Notes under the pieces: generated by a model
What the model was told of the DNA's origin: nothing
The model's database searches: none
The model's input: the letters and a program-made list of their open reading frames with translations, nothing else
Part shown: piece by piece, positions 8,124 through 18,649 of the stretch
How positions within the stretch are numbered: the first letter of the stretch is position 1
Layout: each line of letters starts with the position of its first letter
Made by a program: the position numbers and the translations under genes
Assembly: GCA_017392525.1 (NCBI GenBank)
Contig: JAFOVD010000010.1
Location: 1 to 64,000 of the forward strand
DNA length: 64,000 nucleotides
Source: Lachnospiraceae bacterium
GTDB lineage: Bacteria; Bacillota; Clostridia; Lachnospirales; Lachnospiraceae
Reading direction: 5' to 3'

Positions 8124-9434
8124 ATGGATTCGTCGATACAATTTGGAATTGCAATTATTATTTATTTAATTAACACCATAATCTCTGGATATTTGTTTGC
8201 ATTTGTTTCATCATGCGATAATATTCTGGATTCCGATTTAGAGGAAGAACACCATTTATCTCCCGGCTTTCTTGAATTATTAAATCGCTATCGTGATAAA
8301 TCGGAACGGGTTTTGGCGGACAGTGCGGGATTTTTGCTGCTTCATGGCATAATAGCTGTTTTCACAGTTTGTCATATTGCTTCCTATTTCTCCGCATTAT
8401 ATCCGGCAGGAAAATTTCTGATTTATATTGCTGGTTTACTTATCGGATGTTTTCTATATCTGTTGTTTGGCGTATATTTGCCGTATTTTGTATGCATAGA
8501 AAAGCCCCTTAGATTTCTTCCGGTTTCCGGATATTTATTCCATCTATGGGACAGCATACTTACGCCGATTTTTGTATTAGAGAATCATCTGGCCAGAAAA
8601 CTTGCGGGAGTATTTGGCGTGACATATGATTTTGATGCGCAGGATGTTACGGAAGAAGAGATTCTGTCCATGGTAAATGAAGGCCATGAACAGGGTGCAA
8701 TTCTTGGAAGCGAAGCAAAAATGATTCAAAATATTCTTGATTTTGATGAAAAGATTGCCAAAGATATCATGGTTCATCGCCCGGATATTGTAGGCATGGA
8801 TGGAGAGATGGACTTGCGTTCCGCCATCGATTTTGTGGTAGAGAATCATTTCTCTAGATATCCTGTATATTTAAACGACTTGGACAATGTAATAGGTCAG
8901 ATTCATATTAAAGAGATTTTGGAAATATCAAATCGTTCCGATCTTATGAGAAAGAAAATTCGGGATATTGATAGTTTACTTAGACCCGTAGAATTTGTAC
9001 CGGAAACCCACGGGATTAATACATTGTTTACAACAATGCAGATTGAAAAAACTCATATGGTCATGATTGTAGATGAATATGGACAGACTTCCGGTCTGGT
9101 TGCTATGGAAGATATTTTAGAAGAAATCGTTGGAAACATTGAAGATGAGCATGATGAGATAGAAGAGTCTGTGGAAGCAGTTTCCAAAGATACCTATATT
9201 ATGAACGGTTCAACAGAATTAAGTCTTGTTGAAGATAGTCTTCATATAACTTTTCCGGAAAACGGAATTGAGACTTTAAATGGTTTTTTAATTAATCAAA
9301 TTCGAAGAATTCCAATGGAACACGAAGTATTTGATGTATATTATCAGGGCTTTTGTTTCCATGTATGTGATGTGAATCAGAACGTAATCCAGGAAGTACA
9401 GGTTAGCCCGGATGGCCGTTCTGTTGAAACATAG
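8124..9434 (+). CDS. CorC/HlyC-type CBS-domain membrane protein
   Basis: Probable ion (Mg2+/Co2+-type) transport or regulation protein of the CNNM/CorC superfamily. Residues about 1-150 hold three to four hydrophobic helices corresponding to a DUF21 domain. Then come the VTEEEILSMVNEGHEQGAI hinge and ILDFDEKIAKDIMVHRPDIVGM, which lead into two CBS domains (about 205-325, ending VDEYGQTSGLVAMEDILEEIVGNIEDEHD). A CorC_HlyC C-terminal domain follows (about 345-425). The N-terminal membrane part is poorly conserved by eye, so DUF21 membership is inferred from order. It is five bases after alr. The transported ion is unknown. Confidence 0.88.
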   Translation: MDSSIQFGIAIIIYLINTIISGYLFAFVSSCDNILDSDLEEEHHLSPGFLELLNRYRDKSERVLADSAGFLLLHGIIAVFTVCHIASYFSALYPAGKFLIYIAGLLIGCFLYLLFGVYLPYFVCIEKPLRFLPVSGYLFHLWDSILTPIFVLENHLARKLAGVFGVTYDFDAQDVTEEEILSMVNEGHEQGAILGSEAKMIQNILDFDEKIAKDIMVHRPDIVGMDGEMDLRSAIDFVVENHFSRYPVYLNDLDNVIGQIHIKEILEISNRSDLMRKKIRDIDSLLRPVEFVPETHGINTLFTTMQIEKTHMVMIVDEYGQTSGLVAMEDILEEIVGNIEDEHDEIEESVEAVSKDTYIMNGSTELSLVEDSLHITFPENGIETLNGFLINQIRRIPMEHEVFDVYYQGFCFHVCDVNQNVIQEVQVSPDGRSVET

Positions 9435-9452
9435 ATTTAAAAATGATAAACT
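9424..9452 (+). promoter_or_regulatory. Probable promoter of yebC
   Basis: TTGAAA (9424-9429), 17-base spacer, TAAACT (9447-9452), ending 34 bases before the yebC start. It overlaps the end of the preceding gene. Confidence 0.5.
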
Positions 9453-9485
9453 TTTTACGAAAGAATATAGAAAAGAGGATGAATA

Positions 9486-10214
9486 ATGTCAGGACATTCA
9501 AAATTTGCCAATATTAAGCATAAGAAAGAAAAAAATGATGCAGCAAAGGGTAAGATCTTTACTATCATCGGTAAGGAAATTGCAATTGCTGTTAAAGAGG
9601 GTGGTGCAAACCCAGATAATAACAGTAAACTTCGTGATGTAATTGCAAAAGCAAAGGCAAACAATATGCCTAATGATACAATCGAAAGAGGTATCAAGAA
9701 GGCTGCCGGAGCTGCTGATACTGTAAATTATGAATCAGTTACATACGAAGGATATGGACCAAGCGGAACAGCGATTATTGTAGAAGCTTTAACTGACAAT
9801 AAGAATCGTACAGCTGCTAACGTTCGTAATGCTTTTACAAAGGGTCACGGAAGTATCGGTACACAGGGTTGCGTATCTTATATGTTCGATGAAAAGGGTC
9901 AGATTCTTCTTGATAAGGAAGAAGTTACAATGGATGCAGATGACCTTATGATGATGGCTTTAGATGCAGGTGCAGAAGATTTTAATGAAGAAGAAGACAG
10001 TTTTGAAATTTTAACTTCTCCTGCAGATTTCTCTGCTGTACGTGAAGCTTTAGAAGCAGAAGGAATTCCGATGGCTGATGCAGCTGTAAAGATGATTCCT
10101 CAGACATATGTAGAACTTACTGACGAAACTGACATCAACAACTTACAGAGAATTTTAGATTTCCTTGATGAAGATGATGATGTTCAGGAAGTATATCATA
10201 ATTGGGACGAGTAA
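9486..10214 (+). CDS. YebC/PmpR family DNA-binding protein
   Basis: Member of the YebC/TACO1 family, described both as a transcription regulator and as a translation factor acting on proline-rich stretches. The 242-residue length is typical. It begins with the family signature [13 protein letters not shown] and contains [27 protein letters not shown] and [12 protein letters not shown], which are diagnostic blocks. The C-terminal part is acidic ([13 protein letters not shown]). The start has GAGGAT just upstream. It may be monocistronic or read into glgA, which follows after 33 bases with its own strong ribosome site (GGGGGT). Confidence 0.95.
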   Translation: MSGHSKFANIKHKKEKNDAAKGKIFTIIGKEIAIAVKEGGANPDNNSKLRDVIAKAKANNMPNDTIERGIKKAAGAADTVNYESVTYEGYGPSGTAIIVEALTDNKNRTAANVRNAFTKGHGSIGTQGCVSYMFDEKGQILLDKEEVTMDADDLMMMALDAGAEDFNEEEDSFEILTSPADFSAVREALEAEGIPMADAAVKMIPQTYVELTDETDINNLQRILDFLDEDDDVQEVYHNWDE

Positions 10215-10247
10215 TAATAGCATAATGTAATTGGCTAGGGGGTAGCT

Positions 10248-11705
10248 ATGAACAGAATTTTATTTGCAGCAAGTGAGTGCGTACCATTTGTAAAGACAGG
10301 TGGGCTGGCAGACGTAGTTGGTGCGTTGCCAAAAGAATTTGATAAGGCATATTGGGATATCCGTGTGGTTATTCCTGATTATACATGTATTCCGCCGAAA
10401 TATAGAGATAAATTTGAGTATGTTACACATTTCAACATGCATTGCGGCCCATTGATTGGTGACCGTTATGTTGGTGTTATGAAATATGAACATCAGGGTA
10501 TCACATATTATTTCATTGATAATCTGGACTACTATGAATGTTTTTATCCCTATGGAGAAACAAGATGGGACATGGAGCGATTTACTTTCTTTGATAAGGC
10601 AGTTTTGTCTATGCTTCCTGTTATTGGTTTTCAACCGCAATTGATTCACTGTCATGATTGGCAGACAGGATTAATTCCGGTTTATCTTAAGACGGAATTT
10701 GCCGGTAATCCATTTTTCTCAGATATTAAAACTATGATGACTATTCATAATTTAAAGTTTCAGGGGATTTGGGATGTAAAAACATTACGAGGATTATCCG
10801 GTTTGCCAAAAGAATTATTTACCCCGGACAAGCTCGAGTTTAATAAGGCTGGTAATATGCTGAAAGGCGGTATAGTTTATGCTGACTATATCACAACAGT
10901 TAGTAATTCTTATGCAAATGAAATTCAGACTCCATATTATGGAGAGGGTCTTGATGGACTTTTATCTGCACGTCATTACGATATGCAGGGTATTGTAAAT
11001 GGCATTGATTATGAGTCCTATGATCCGGCTACTGATCAGCAATTGTTTAAAAATTATGATGTTACAAGTTTTCGTAAGAATAAAAAAATAAATAAGACAA
11101 AACTTCAAGAGGAACTCGGTCTTACAGTTGATCCTAAGAAGTATATGATTGGTTTGGTTTCAAGATTAACTGATCAAAAAGGGCTGGATCTTATCAATTA
11201 TTGTATTGAAGGTATCGTAGATGAACATACTCAGCTTGTAGTGATTGGTACGGGAGAGTCAAAATATGAGAATATGTTCCGTCATTATGCATGGAAATAT
11301 CCGGATCGTATTTCTGCAAACATCTGTTATAGTGATGCATTAGCCCGTAAGGTATATGGAGCTGCGGATGCATTTCTTATTCCTTCCAGATTCGAACCTT
11401 GTGGATTGACTCAGTTAATTTCCTTCCGATATGGAACGGTTCCGATTGTTCGTGAAACAGGTGGATTAAAAGATACTGTTATTCCGTACAATGAGTATGA
11501 GAGAACAGGAGATGGATTCTCCTTTATGAATTACAATGGCGATGAACTTTTGAATACTGTAAACTATTCAAAATATATTTACTTTGTAAAAAAAGCGCAA
11601 TGGAATAAAATTGCTGAACGAATTATGCAAAAAGATTATTCCTGGAATCATTCCAAGTTTAGTTATGAAGGTTTGTATAATTACTTAATAGGAAATGTCT
11701 TATAG
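10248..11705 (+). CDS. glgA: Glycogen synthase (ADP-glucose, GT5)
   Basis: Transfers glucose from ADP-glucose to the growing alpha-1,4-glucan. The 485-residue GT-B protein starts with the donor-site signature KTGGLADVVGALPK (residues 15-28), has HDWQTGLIPVYL in the N-terminal domain, and in the C-terminal domain SRLTDQKGLDLI and the acceptor/donor segment IPSRFEPCGLTQL with catalytic Glu, followed by GTVPIVRETGGLKDTV. No other glycogen genes (glgB, C, D, P) are adjacent, so glgA stands alone here. A strong terminator follows. Confidence 0.96.
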   Translation: MNRILFAASECVPFVKTGGLADVVGALPKEFDKAYWDIRVVIPDYTCIPPKYRDKFEYVTHFNMHCGPLIGDRYVGVMKYEHQGITYYFIDNLDYYECFYPYGETRWDMERFTFFDKAVLSMLPVIGFQPQLIHCHDWQTGLIPVYLKTEFAGNPFFSDIKTMMTIHNLKFQGIWDVKTLRGLSGLPKELFTPDKLEFNKAGNMLKGGIVYADYITTVSNSYANEIQTPYYGEGLDGLLSARHYDMQGIVNGIDYESYDPATDQQLFKNYDVTSFRKNKKINKTKLQEELGLTVDPKKYMIGLVSRLTDQKGLDLINYCIEGIVDEHTQLVVIGTGESKYENMFRHYAWKYPDRISANICYSDALARKVYGAADAFLIPSRFEPCGLTQLISFRYGTVPIVRETGGLKDTVIPYNEYERTGDGFSFMNYNGDELLNTVNYSKYIYFVKKAQWNKIAERIMQKDYSWNHSKFSYEGLYNYLIGNVL

Positions 11706-11712
11706 ATAAATT

Positions 11713-11746
11713 AGAGCGTTTTGTCTTGATACAAAACGCTCTTTTT
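11713..11746 (+). terminator. Rho-independent terminator after glgA
   Basis: Perfect 12-bp stem AGAGCGTTTTGT / ACAAAACGCTCT with a six-base loop and following T run. Confidence 0.93.
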
Positions 11747-11755
11747 ACATCAATT

Positions 11756-11784
11756 TTCACAAGACAGAACGGTTGAATTATGTT
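11756..11784 (+). promoter_or_regulatory. Possible promoter of ftsK
   Basis: TTCACA (11756-11761), 17-base spacer, TATGTT (11779-11784), just after the glgA terminator. Five and four of six consensus positions match. A second TTAAAAT lies directly downstream, so the exact -10 is uncertain. Confidence 0.4.
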
Positions 11785-11838
11785 AAAATTACCTAGTTGG
11801 TATGGTTAATAAAAATTTTATTTAGAATGAGGTAGGCA

Positions 11839-14442
11839 GTGGCTGGAAATAGAAAAAATAGCCCAAAAAAGAAAAACAATCAGAATTCTAAAAGAACATA
11901 TAAGAGAAACAATCAGGCTAAGACAGTAAAGCGTGAAAACAAGGATAACTTTGAGATGAAGATGGATATTATTATCTGGTCTGTACTTGCAATTTCTATC
12001 CTTATGTTTATCAGTAACTTTGGACTTGGTGGCGTTGTTGGTGAGAGTGTAAGCTTTTTTATCTTTGGACTTGTAGGTATTTTGGCTTACATTTTTCCGG
12101 TTATTATACTACTTGGTACTGTGTTTTTGATTTCAAACAGGGAAAACTCTGTAGCAAAGATTAAATTTATTGCAGCAGTTGTTCTCCTTGTCTTTTTGTG
12201 TGTTTTTACAGATTTATTAACACATGAATCTGAAATTAAAGGTTGCGCTATGTCATATTTATACAGCGCAACTCATAAAACAGGTGGTGGATTTGTCGGT
12301 GGCTTGATTGGAAGCGTACTTGTACATTTCTTTGGACTTGTGGGCGCATATGTTATTACTGCAGTCTGCATGATTCTTTCATGCATTTTGATTTTTGAAA
12401 AATCTACATTCCGATATCTTAAAGAAGCACAGGAAGATCATGAACGCGAAGCTAATTACAGACGCGAAGAACGAGAACGTAGACGACAGATTCGTAGACA
12501 GGAACAGATTGAACAGCGCGAAAGAAAACGTAAAGAGCGCTTTGTTCAGGGTGTATGTGATGGAAATGTTACGGATGTAAAACCAAATGAATCCGATAAT
12601 ATGAGCGAAGTAAAGCTCAAAGACGATGTGGATGTATCTAATGTTAATCGTGTAAAGTTGTCCTCTGGTGTAACAAGTGAATCTGTAATTAAAGGGTCAC
12701 CGGATTCTGAACCAAAACAGAAGCAGCCTGAGGTTGCATCTGCACCAAAGGCGGATGCAATGAACGAGATTACATTTCATGGTGATTTTGATAATACAGC
12801 TCCTGCTCCGGTTAAAGAGATTGTTCCAACGGTTGCAGATGTACATACCGAAGAACCTGTTGAAAAAGTCTCTAAGAAGCAGATTAAAGCAGATGCGGCT
12901 AAAGAGTCTGATAAAATCACCAAAGAACTTAAAGAAAATGATAAGGAACACAAGGACTATGTGTTCCCACCGATTGATTTATTAAAGAAAAATACTAATT
13001 CCGGGAATGCAAATACAAAGCAGGAACTGCAGGAAACAGCCCATACTCTGCAACAGACACTTAAAAATTTTGGTGTTAATGTCACCGTTACAGACGTAAG
13101 TTGTGGACCGGCTGTTACCAGATACGAATTACAACCGGAAATGGGTGTAAAAGTTTCTAAAATTGTAAATCTGCAAGATGATATTAAGTTAAATCTTGCA
13201 GCTGCAGATATCCGTATCGAAGCACCGATTCCGGGTAAGGCTGCAGTTGGTATTGAAGTGCCTAATAAGAGTGCAACTATGGTAGGTTTCCGCGAATTAG
13301 TGGAATCAAAGGAATTCCAGGCTTCCAGCAAGAAGTCTAATATTTCTTTTGCTGCAGGTAAAGATATAGCCGGTAATGTTGTTATTTCCGATATTGCTAA
13401 GATGCCGCATCTGTTAATTGCCGGTGCTACAGGTTCAGGAAAATCTGTTTGTATTAATACAATTATCATGAGCATCTTATATCATGCGAATCCGGATGAT
13501 GTGAAATTTATTATGATTGATCCTAAAGTGGTTGAGTTATCTGTATATAATGGCATTCCACATCTTTTAATTCCTGTTGTTACTGACCCAAAGAAAGCTG
13601 CTGGTGCTTTACATTGGGCTGTTAAAGAAATGACAGATCGTTATCAAAAATTTGCCGATTGCGGTGTGCGAGATATGAAAGGCTACAATGCAAAAATTCA
13701 TAATGGCACCATGACCATTCAGCAGAATGGAGAAACTGTTGAGGTAGCCACAAAGAAAATGCCACAAATTGTTGTTATTGTTGACGAGTTGGCTGATTTA
13801 ATGATGGTTGCTTCTAAAGAAGTAGAAGAAGCAATCTGTCGTTTGGCCCAGTTGGCAAGAGCGGCAGGAATTCATTTAATTATTGCCACTCAGAGACCAT
13901 CTGTTAATGTTATTACCGGGTTAATTAAAGCTAATATGCCAAGTCGTATAGCGTTTTCTGTTACTTCCGGTGTTGATTCCAGAACTATTCTGGACATGGT
14001 AGGAGCTGAAAAACTGCTGGGTAAGGGCGATATGCTTTATTATCCACAGGGTTATACAAAACCGCTTCGTGTTCAGGGCGCATTTGTTTCCGATGAGGAA
14101 GTTGCCCATGTTGTTAATTTCTTGAAAGATAATAATGAATACTCATATGATGAGGAAATCCAGAATAATATTGTTTCAGTTGAAACACAGTCCTCTGGGG
14201 GAATCGGTACCTCAGACGACGGTGATGAGAGGGATCAGTACTTTGAACAGGCTGGTCGTCTTATCATTGAAAAACAGAAAGGTTCTATCGGAATGTTACA
14301 ACGTAACTTCAAGATAGGCTTTAATAGAGCTGCCAGAATTATGGATCAGTTAGAAGAAAATGGGGTTGTTGGACCGGAAGAAGGTACAAAGCCAAGACGG
14401 GTTCTTATGACAGCACAAGATTTTGATCAATTATTATCTTAG
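11839..14442 (+). CDS. FtsK/SpoIIIE-type DNA translocase
   Basis: Membrane-anchored motor that pumps chromosomal DNA through the closing septum (or into the forespore in spore formers). The 867-residue protein starts at GTG 11839 behind GAGGTAGG. After a basic N-terminus come about four to five membrane helices (residues 45-185), an Arg/Glu-rich and low-complexity linker (190-385), then the alpha/beta motor with Walker A GATGSGKS (529-536), Walker [14 protein letters not shown] and the arginine-finger region [17 protein letters not shown]. The C-terminal gamma winged helix (about 800-867) would read KOPS/SRS motifs. The stop codon overlaps the AGGAGG of fhs. FtsK versus SpoIIIE cannot be decided by sequence alone. 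Confidence 0.95.
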   Translation: MAGNRKNSPKKKNNQNSKRTYKRNNQAKTVKRENKDNFEMKMDIIIWSVLAISILMFISNFGLGGVVGESVSFFIFGLVGILAYIFPVIILLGTVFLISNRENSVAKIKFIAAVVLLVFLCVFTDLLTHESEIKGCAMSYLYSATHKTGGGFVGGLIGSVLVHFFGLVGAYVITAVCMILSCILIFEKSTFRYLKEAQEDHEREANYRREERERRRQIRRQEQIEQRERKRKERFVQGVCDGNVTDVKPNESDNMSEVKLKDDVDVSNVNRVKLSSGVTSESVIKGSPDSEPKQKQPEVASAPKADAMNEITFHGDFDNTAPAPVKEIVPTVADVHTEEPVEKVSKKQIKADAAKESDKITKELKENDKEHKDYVFPPIDLLKKNTNSGNANTKQELQETAHTLQQTLKNFGVNVTVTDVSCGPAVTRYELQPEMGVKVSKIVNLQDDIKLNLAAADIRIEAPIPGKAAVGIEVPNKSATMVGFRELVESKEFQASSKKSNISFAAGKDIAGNVVISDIAKMPHLLIAGATGSGKSVCINTIIMSILYHANPDDVKFIMIDPKVVELSVYNGIPHLLIPVVTDPKKAAGALHWAVKEMTDRYQKFADCGVRDMKGYNAKIHNGTMTIQQNGETVEVATKKMPQIVVIVDELADLMMVASKEVEEAICRLAQLARAAGIHLIIATQRPSVNVITGLIKANMPSRIAFSVTSGVDSRTILDMVGAEKLLGKGDMLYYPQGYTKPLRVQGAFVSDEEVAHVVNFLKDNNEYSYDEEIQNNIVSVETQSSGGIGTSDDGDERDQYFEQAGRLIIEKQKGSIGMLQRNFKIGFNRAARIMDQLEENGVVGPEEGTKPRRVLMTAQDFDQLLS

Positions 14443-14453
14443 GAGGTTTGACG

Positions 14454-16121
14454 ATGACTGATATTGAAATCGCACAGAATTGTAAAATGGAGAAAATCAC
14501 AGAAGTTGCAAAACTTTTGGATTTAACGGAAGATGATTTGGAATTATATGGTAAATATAAGGCTAAATTGTCGGATGAACTTATCGAAAGACTGCAGAAT
14601 CAAAAGGATGGAAAACTGATTCTTGTAACAGCCATTAATCCTACACCAGCAGGTGAGGGTAAAACTACGATCAGTATTGGTCTCGCACAGGCCTTAAATG
14701 TTTTGAACAAAAAAGCATGTCTTGCACTTAGAGAGCCATCTCTTGGACCTTGTTTTGGAATCAAGGGTGGTGCTGCCGGCGGTGGATATGCTCAGGTGGT
14801 TCCAATGGAAGATTTGAACCTGCATTTTACAGGGGACTTCCATGCAATCACATCAGCTAATAATCTTCTTGCTGCTTTATTGGATAACCATATTCAGCAG
14901 GGAAATGCATTAAATATTGACAGTAGACAGATTGTTTGGAAACGATGCATGGATATGAATGACCGTGCTCTTAGAAATATTGTTGTTGGACTTGGCTCCA
15001 AGGCTGATGGTTTTGTAAGGGAGGATCATTTCATAATTTCTGTTGCCTCAGAAATTATGGCTATTCTTTGCCTGGCAACTGATTTACATGATTTAAAAAG
15101 AAGATTGGGACAGATTATTGTTGCCTACAACTATGATGGTGAGCCTGTAACTGCAAAGGATTTGCAGGCTGTTGGTGCAATGGCTGCTCTGTTAAAAGAT
15201 GCAATGAAGCCAAATATGATTCAGACTTTAGAGCATACTCCTGCCATTGTGCATGGTGGACCATTTGCAAATATTGCACATGGATGTAACAGTGTGTTAG
15301 CAACTAAGTCAGCTTTAAAACTTGCTGATTATGTTGTAACAGAGGCTGGATTCGGAGCTGATCTCGGTGCTGAGAAGTTTATGGATATCAAGTGCCGTAA
15401 AGCAGGAATCTCTCCGGATGCTGTTGTTCTTGTAGCGACCGTTCGTTCATTAAAATACAACGGTGGTGTAAGCAAGGAAAACCTTACAGAAAAAAATATG
15501 GATGCATTAAAGAGCGGTATTGTAAATCTTGAAAAGCATATTGAAAATATCCAGAAATTTGGTGTACCAGTAGTTGTTACTCTTAATGCATTTGTTTCTG
15601 ATACAGAGGAAGAAATTCAGTTTATTGAAAATTTCTGCAAGGAAAGAGATTGCGAATTTGCTCTTGCCCGCGTTTGGGAGCATGGCGGAGAAGGTGGAGT
15701 AGAACTTGCAAAGAAGGTTCTCGAAACAATTGAAAACAAAAAGGCTGAGTTTAAACCTCTCTATGAAGATTCTCTACCTTTAAAGGAGAAGATTGAAACA
15801 ATTGCTAAAGAAATCTACGGAGCAAAAGATGTTACATATTCTAAGGCGGCCGAGAGAGAATTAAAACATCTCACTGAGCTTGGAATGAATGATTTACCGG
15901 TATGCATGGCAAAAACACAGTATTCTTTATCTGATGATCCTAAGCGTTTAGGACGTCCGGAAGGTTTCACTTTGAATGTGCGAGAAGTTTATCCTTCTGC
16001 CGGTGCAGAATTCGTAGTTGCTATTACCGGTAATATTATGACTATGCCTGGCCTTCCGAAAAAGCCTGCTGCATATTCGATTGACTTAACAGATGATGGT
16101 GTAATTACTGGTTTATTCTAA
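14454..16121 (+). CDS. fhs: Formate--tetrahydrofolate ligase
   Basis: ATP-dependent synthesis of 10-formyl-tetrahydrofolate from formate and THF, the entry of formate into C1 metabolism. The 555-residue length is normal. The nucleotide site [33 protein letters not shown] and the C-terminal [18 protein letters not shown] are hallmark motifs. ATG 14454 is chosen because the AGGAGG at 14441-14446, which overlaps the ftsK stop, is correctly spaced; an in-frame TTG at 14448 is too close. It is followed after 15 bases by folD, so the two consecutive folate steps form an operon. Confidence 0.98.
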   Translation: MTDIEIAQNCKMEKITEVAKLLDLTEDDLELYGKYKAKLSDELIERLQNQKDGKLILVTAINPTPAGEGKTTISIGLAQALNVLNKKACLALREPSLGPCFGIKGGAAGGGYAQVVPMEDLNLHFTGDFHAITSANNLLAALLDNHIQQGNALNIDSRQIVWKRCMDMNDRALRNIVVGLGSKADGFVREDHFIISVASEIMAILCLATDLHDLKRRLGQIIVAYNYDGEPVTAKDLQAVGAMAALLKDAMKPNMIQTLEHTPAIVHGGPFANIAHGCNSVLATKSALKLADYVVTEAGFGADLGAEKFMDIKCRKAGISPDAVVLVATVRSLKYNGGVSKENLTEKNMDALKSGIVNLEKHIENIQKFGVPVVVTLNAFVSDTEEEIQFIENFCKERDCEFALARVWEHGGEGGVELAKKVLETIENKKAEFKPLYEDSLPLKEKIETIAKEIYGAKDVTYSKAAERELKHLTELGMNDLPVCMAKTQYSLSDDPKRLGRPEGFTLNVREVYPSAGAEFVVAITGNIMTMPGLPKKPAAYSIDLTDDGVITGLF

Positions 16122-16136
16122 TTTGGAGGAAAGAAA

Positions 16137-16982
16137 TTGGCATTATTAATAGATGGAAAGCAGATTTCCAAGGACATTAAAGAAGAAGTAAAAAATCGTG
16201 TCACTGAATTAAACAGCAAAGGGCAGAAGGTTTGTCTGGCAGTCGTGTTAGTCGGAGATGATCCGGCTTCCGCTGTCTATGTTAGAAACAAAAAGAAAGC
16301 ATGTGAATATACAGGAATTGAATCCCTTTCTTACGAACTGCCAGGTGAGACAACAGAAGAGGAACTGTTAAAACTTATTGATACATTAAATCAAAATCCG
16401 GAAGTTAACGGAATTTTGGTTCAGTTACCTCTACCTAAACATATTGATGAAAATAAAGTGATTGAAGCAATTGATCCGAAAAAGGATGTTGATGGTTTCC
16501 ATCCTGTAAGTGTTGGCAACCTTTCTATCGGTCGTCCCGGATTTGTCAGTTGTACTCCTGCAGGTATTGTTGAACTTCTTAAGAGAAGTAATGTTTCTAT
16601 GGATGGTAAGCAGGTGGTTATCATTGGTCGAAGTAATATCGTTGGTAAACCAATGGGTATTTTAATGCTTCGCGAAAATGCTACCGTTACTATTTGTCAT
16701 TCACACACAAAAAATCTGAAGGAACTATGTAAACAGGCCGATATTTTAATTGTTGCTATTGGTCGAAGCAAGTTTATTACAGCTGATTATGTTAAAGATT
16801 CTGCTGTTGTTATTGATGTTGGTATGGATCGAGATGAGAATGGCAAGTTATGTGGTGACGTTGATTTTGATTCCGTATTTCCTGTTGCTAGTCAGATCAC
16901 ACCGGTGCCTGGTGGCGTTGGTCCAATGACAATTGCTATGTTAATGCATAATTGCGTTGAAGCTTTAAGTTTACAAAAATAA
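16137..16982 (+). CDS. folD: Bifunctional methylene-THF dehydrogenase / methenyl-THF cyclohydrolase
   Basis: Interconverts 10-formyl-, 5,10-methenyl- and 5,10-methylene-THF with NADP(H), the step following Fhs. The 281-residue protein shows [15 protein letters not shown] with the catalytic Lys, [10 protein letters not shown], the [12 protein letters not shown] signature, and the Rossmann motif [15 protein letters not shown], ending [15 protein letters not shown]. Translation starts at TTG 16137, nine bases after GGAGGA; there is no nearby ATG in frame. The product is complete and shows no lost motif. Confidence 0.97.
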   Translation: MALLIDGKQISKDIKEEVKNRVTELNSKGQKVCLAVVLVGDDPASAVYVRNKKKACEYTGIESLSYELPGETTEEELLKLIDTLNQNPEVNGILVQLPLPKHIDENKVIEAIDPKKDVDGFHPVSVGNLSIGRPGFVSCTPAGIVELLKRSNVSMDGKQVVIIGRSNIVGKPMGILMLRENATVTICHSHTKNLKELCKQADILIVAIGRSKFITADYVKDSAVVIDVGMDRDENGKLCGDVDFDSVFPVASQITPVPGGVGPMTIAMLMHNCVEALSLQK

Positions 16983-17010
16983 ACAAGGATTTATTTAGTT
17001 GGAGATAGTT

Positions 17011-18114
17011 ATGAAGTGTACAAATTGCGGTAATAAAATCGAAGACGGTAAACTATATTGTGATTTTTGCGGAAAAGCTGTTCAGGTTGTACCAGATTAT
17101 AATGCTTTTGATGATGAGGCACTAGCATCTCTGCTGAAAGAACAAAATGATGAACCAAAGCAGGAAAAGTCTTCTATCAATTTTTCCTGTAAAAAAGAAG
17201 ACCAAAAGAAAATGAGTCGAAAAAGAAAAGTATTTTTCGTATCCCTTATTTTGCTTGCCATTATTGTTGTGATCTTTACTGTTTTATATACCCATTCCGG
17301 GAAATATTACTATGCGGTTGGAGAGGCGAGAGATCAAGCAAAGGATTACCAGACAGCTATTTCATTTTATGAAAAAAGCGAATCTGCTTATCCATTAAAG
17401 TCAAGAGTCAGAATTGGTGAAGACTATTATAAAATGAAGCAGTACGATGATGCGGAAACTATTTTGTTAGAAGCCATTGATATAGATGATGACTATGAAG
17501 AGGCATATAGAATCCTTTTAGAGGTGTATAATGCCACAAAAGATTATGATGCTATGCAAAATCTAAAATCCGGTGTGACATCAGAGAATATTCTTTCTCT
17601 GTTTACCGATTATGTAACAGACACTGTGGAATTCTCTGAAAAAGGCGGAAGTTACCATGATGATTTAACATTAGCATTATCTGCACCAAGTAACTATACG
17701 ATTTATTACACTTTAGACGGAACACCTCCAACAAAGCAGTCCGGTACAAAATATAAAGAAGAAATTGAATTATCGGATGGCACAACTACTGTTAAAGCAA
17801 TCTGTGTTAATAATAAAGGCGAGGAAGGAGCAGTTGTATCAAATACATATAAGATTTCATACAAGTCTCCTGATTATCCTGAAGTGACACCATCTTCCGG
17901 AACCTATCATTCCGAGACGTTAATAACAATGACCGCTAATAGCGGCGAAAGAATATACTATACATGGGATGGGTCAACTCCAACATCGGATTCAGAGGAA
18001 TACATAGATCCTATTGTGATTCCGGAAGGAAATCATATTTTATCTGTAATAGTAATTAATAAGCATGGTATGTCCAGTGACGTACTTAAAATGAATTATC
18101 AATATTTACCATAA
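17011..18114 (+). CDS. Zinc-ribbon / TPR / chitobiase-like membrane protein
   Basis: Function unknown. The 367-residue protein has a zinc ribbon at the N-terminus (C3, C6, C17, C20), an acidic linker, one membrane helix (about 73-93), a short TPR-like helical repeat region (about 98-190, YYAVGEARDQAKDYQTAI), and two tandem beta-rich modules like the chitobiase C-terminal domain (about 205-280 and 290-365), each with YYTLDGTPPT or YYTWDGSTPT. The ribbon would be cytoplasmic and the TPR and beta modules outside. ATG 17011 follows GGAGAT; TTG 16999 precedes that site. It lies 28 bases after folD, and a terminator follows. Confidence 0.82.
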   Translation: MKCTNCGNKIEDGKLYCDFCGKAVQVVPDYNAFDDEALASLLKEQNDEPKQEKSSINFSCKKEDQKKMSRKRKVFFVSLILLAIIVVIFTVLYTHSGKYYYAVGEARDQAKDYQTAISFYEKSESAYPLKSRVRIGEDYYKMKQYDDAETILLEAIDIDDDYEEAYRILLEVYNATKDYDAMQNLKSGVTSENILSLFTDYVTDTVEFSEKGGSYHDDLTLALSAPSNYTIYYTLDGTPPTKQSGTKYKEEIELSDGTTTVKAICVNNKGEEGAVVSNTYKISYKSPDYPEVTPSSGTYHSETLITMTANSGERIYYTWDGSTPTSDSEEYIDPIVIPEGNHILSVIVINKHGMSSDVLKMNYQYLP

Positions 18115-18144
18115 GAAGATGCACCTCATGGTGCGTTTTCTTGT
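18113..18144 (+). terminator. Rho-independent terminator before rlmH
   Basis: AAGAAGATGCACC pairs with GGTGCGTTTTCTT (two G-T wobbles) around the loop TCAT, with T-rich 3' arm. The 5' arm overlaps the preceding stop codon. rlmH starts 12 bases later. Confidence 0.75.
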
Positions 18145-18155
18145 TTTAGAAGTTT

Positions 18156-18635
18156 ATGAATATTAAAATTATTTGCGTAGGAAAAGTTAAAGAAAAATTT
18201 TATAGAGATGCTATTTCGGAATACAGTAAAAGACTTTCTAGATATACAAAATTTCAGATTATAGAGGTCTCTGATGAAAAGACCGATGAAAACGCATCTG
18301 AACACGAAAACAATCTTGTGAAGGAAAAAGAAGGAGCGCGTATTCTTGGAAATATTAGGGACAACGATTACGTTATCGGTTTATTCATTCAGGGTCAGCA
18401 GTTAGATTCTGTTGAACTGGCAGAAAAGATGAGCAAACTTTTCGTTTCCGGAACATCTAATATTATTTTTGTAATAGGCGGTTCTCTAGGCCTGTCTACA
18501 GATGTAGAGAAGAGATGTAATGCCAAGATCAGCTTTTCAAAAATGACATTTCCGCATCAATTAATGCGTGTAATACTTTCGGAACAGATTTATCGTGCTT
18601 TTCGCATTATAAATCATGAACCGTATCATAAATAA
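18156..18635 (+). CDS. rlmH: 23S rRNA (pseudouridine-1915-N3) methyltransferase RlmH
   Basis: SPOUT-class methyltransferase acting on helix 69 of the assembled 70S ribosome. The 159-residue length is exact for the family. It starts IKIICVGKVKEKFYRDAISEY, has the SAM-binding trefoil-knot motif FVIGGSLGLS, and ends with the diagnostic MRVILSEQIYRAFRIINHEPYHK segment. The ribosome site is weak. It sits between a hairpin and the nucleoside phosphorylase gene, which follows after 14 bases. Confidence 0.96.
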   Translation: MNIKIICVGKVKEKFYRDAISEYSKRLSRYTKFQIIEVSDEKTDENASEHENNLVKEKEGARILGNIRDNDYVIGLFIQGQQLDSVELAEKMSKLFVSGTSNIIFVIGGSLGLSTDVEKRCNAKISFSKMTFPHQLMRVILSEQIYRAFRIINHEPYHK

Positions 18636-18649
18636 GGGGGATATCTAAT

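Noticed and set aside
12957..13475. Long antisense open frame (172 codons) opposite ftsK
   Set aside because: Lies fully inside the well-supported ftsK motor domain, has no ribosome site and no recognisable protein features.
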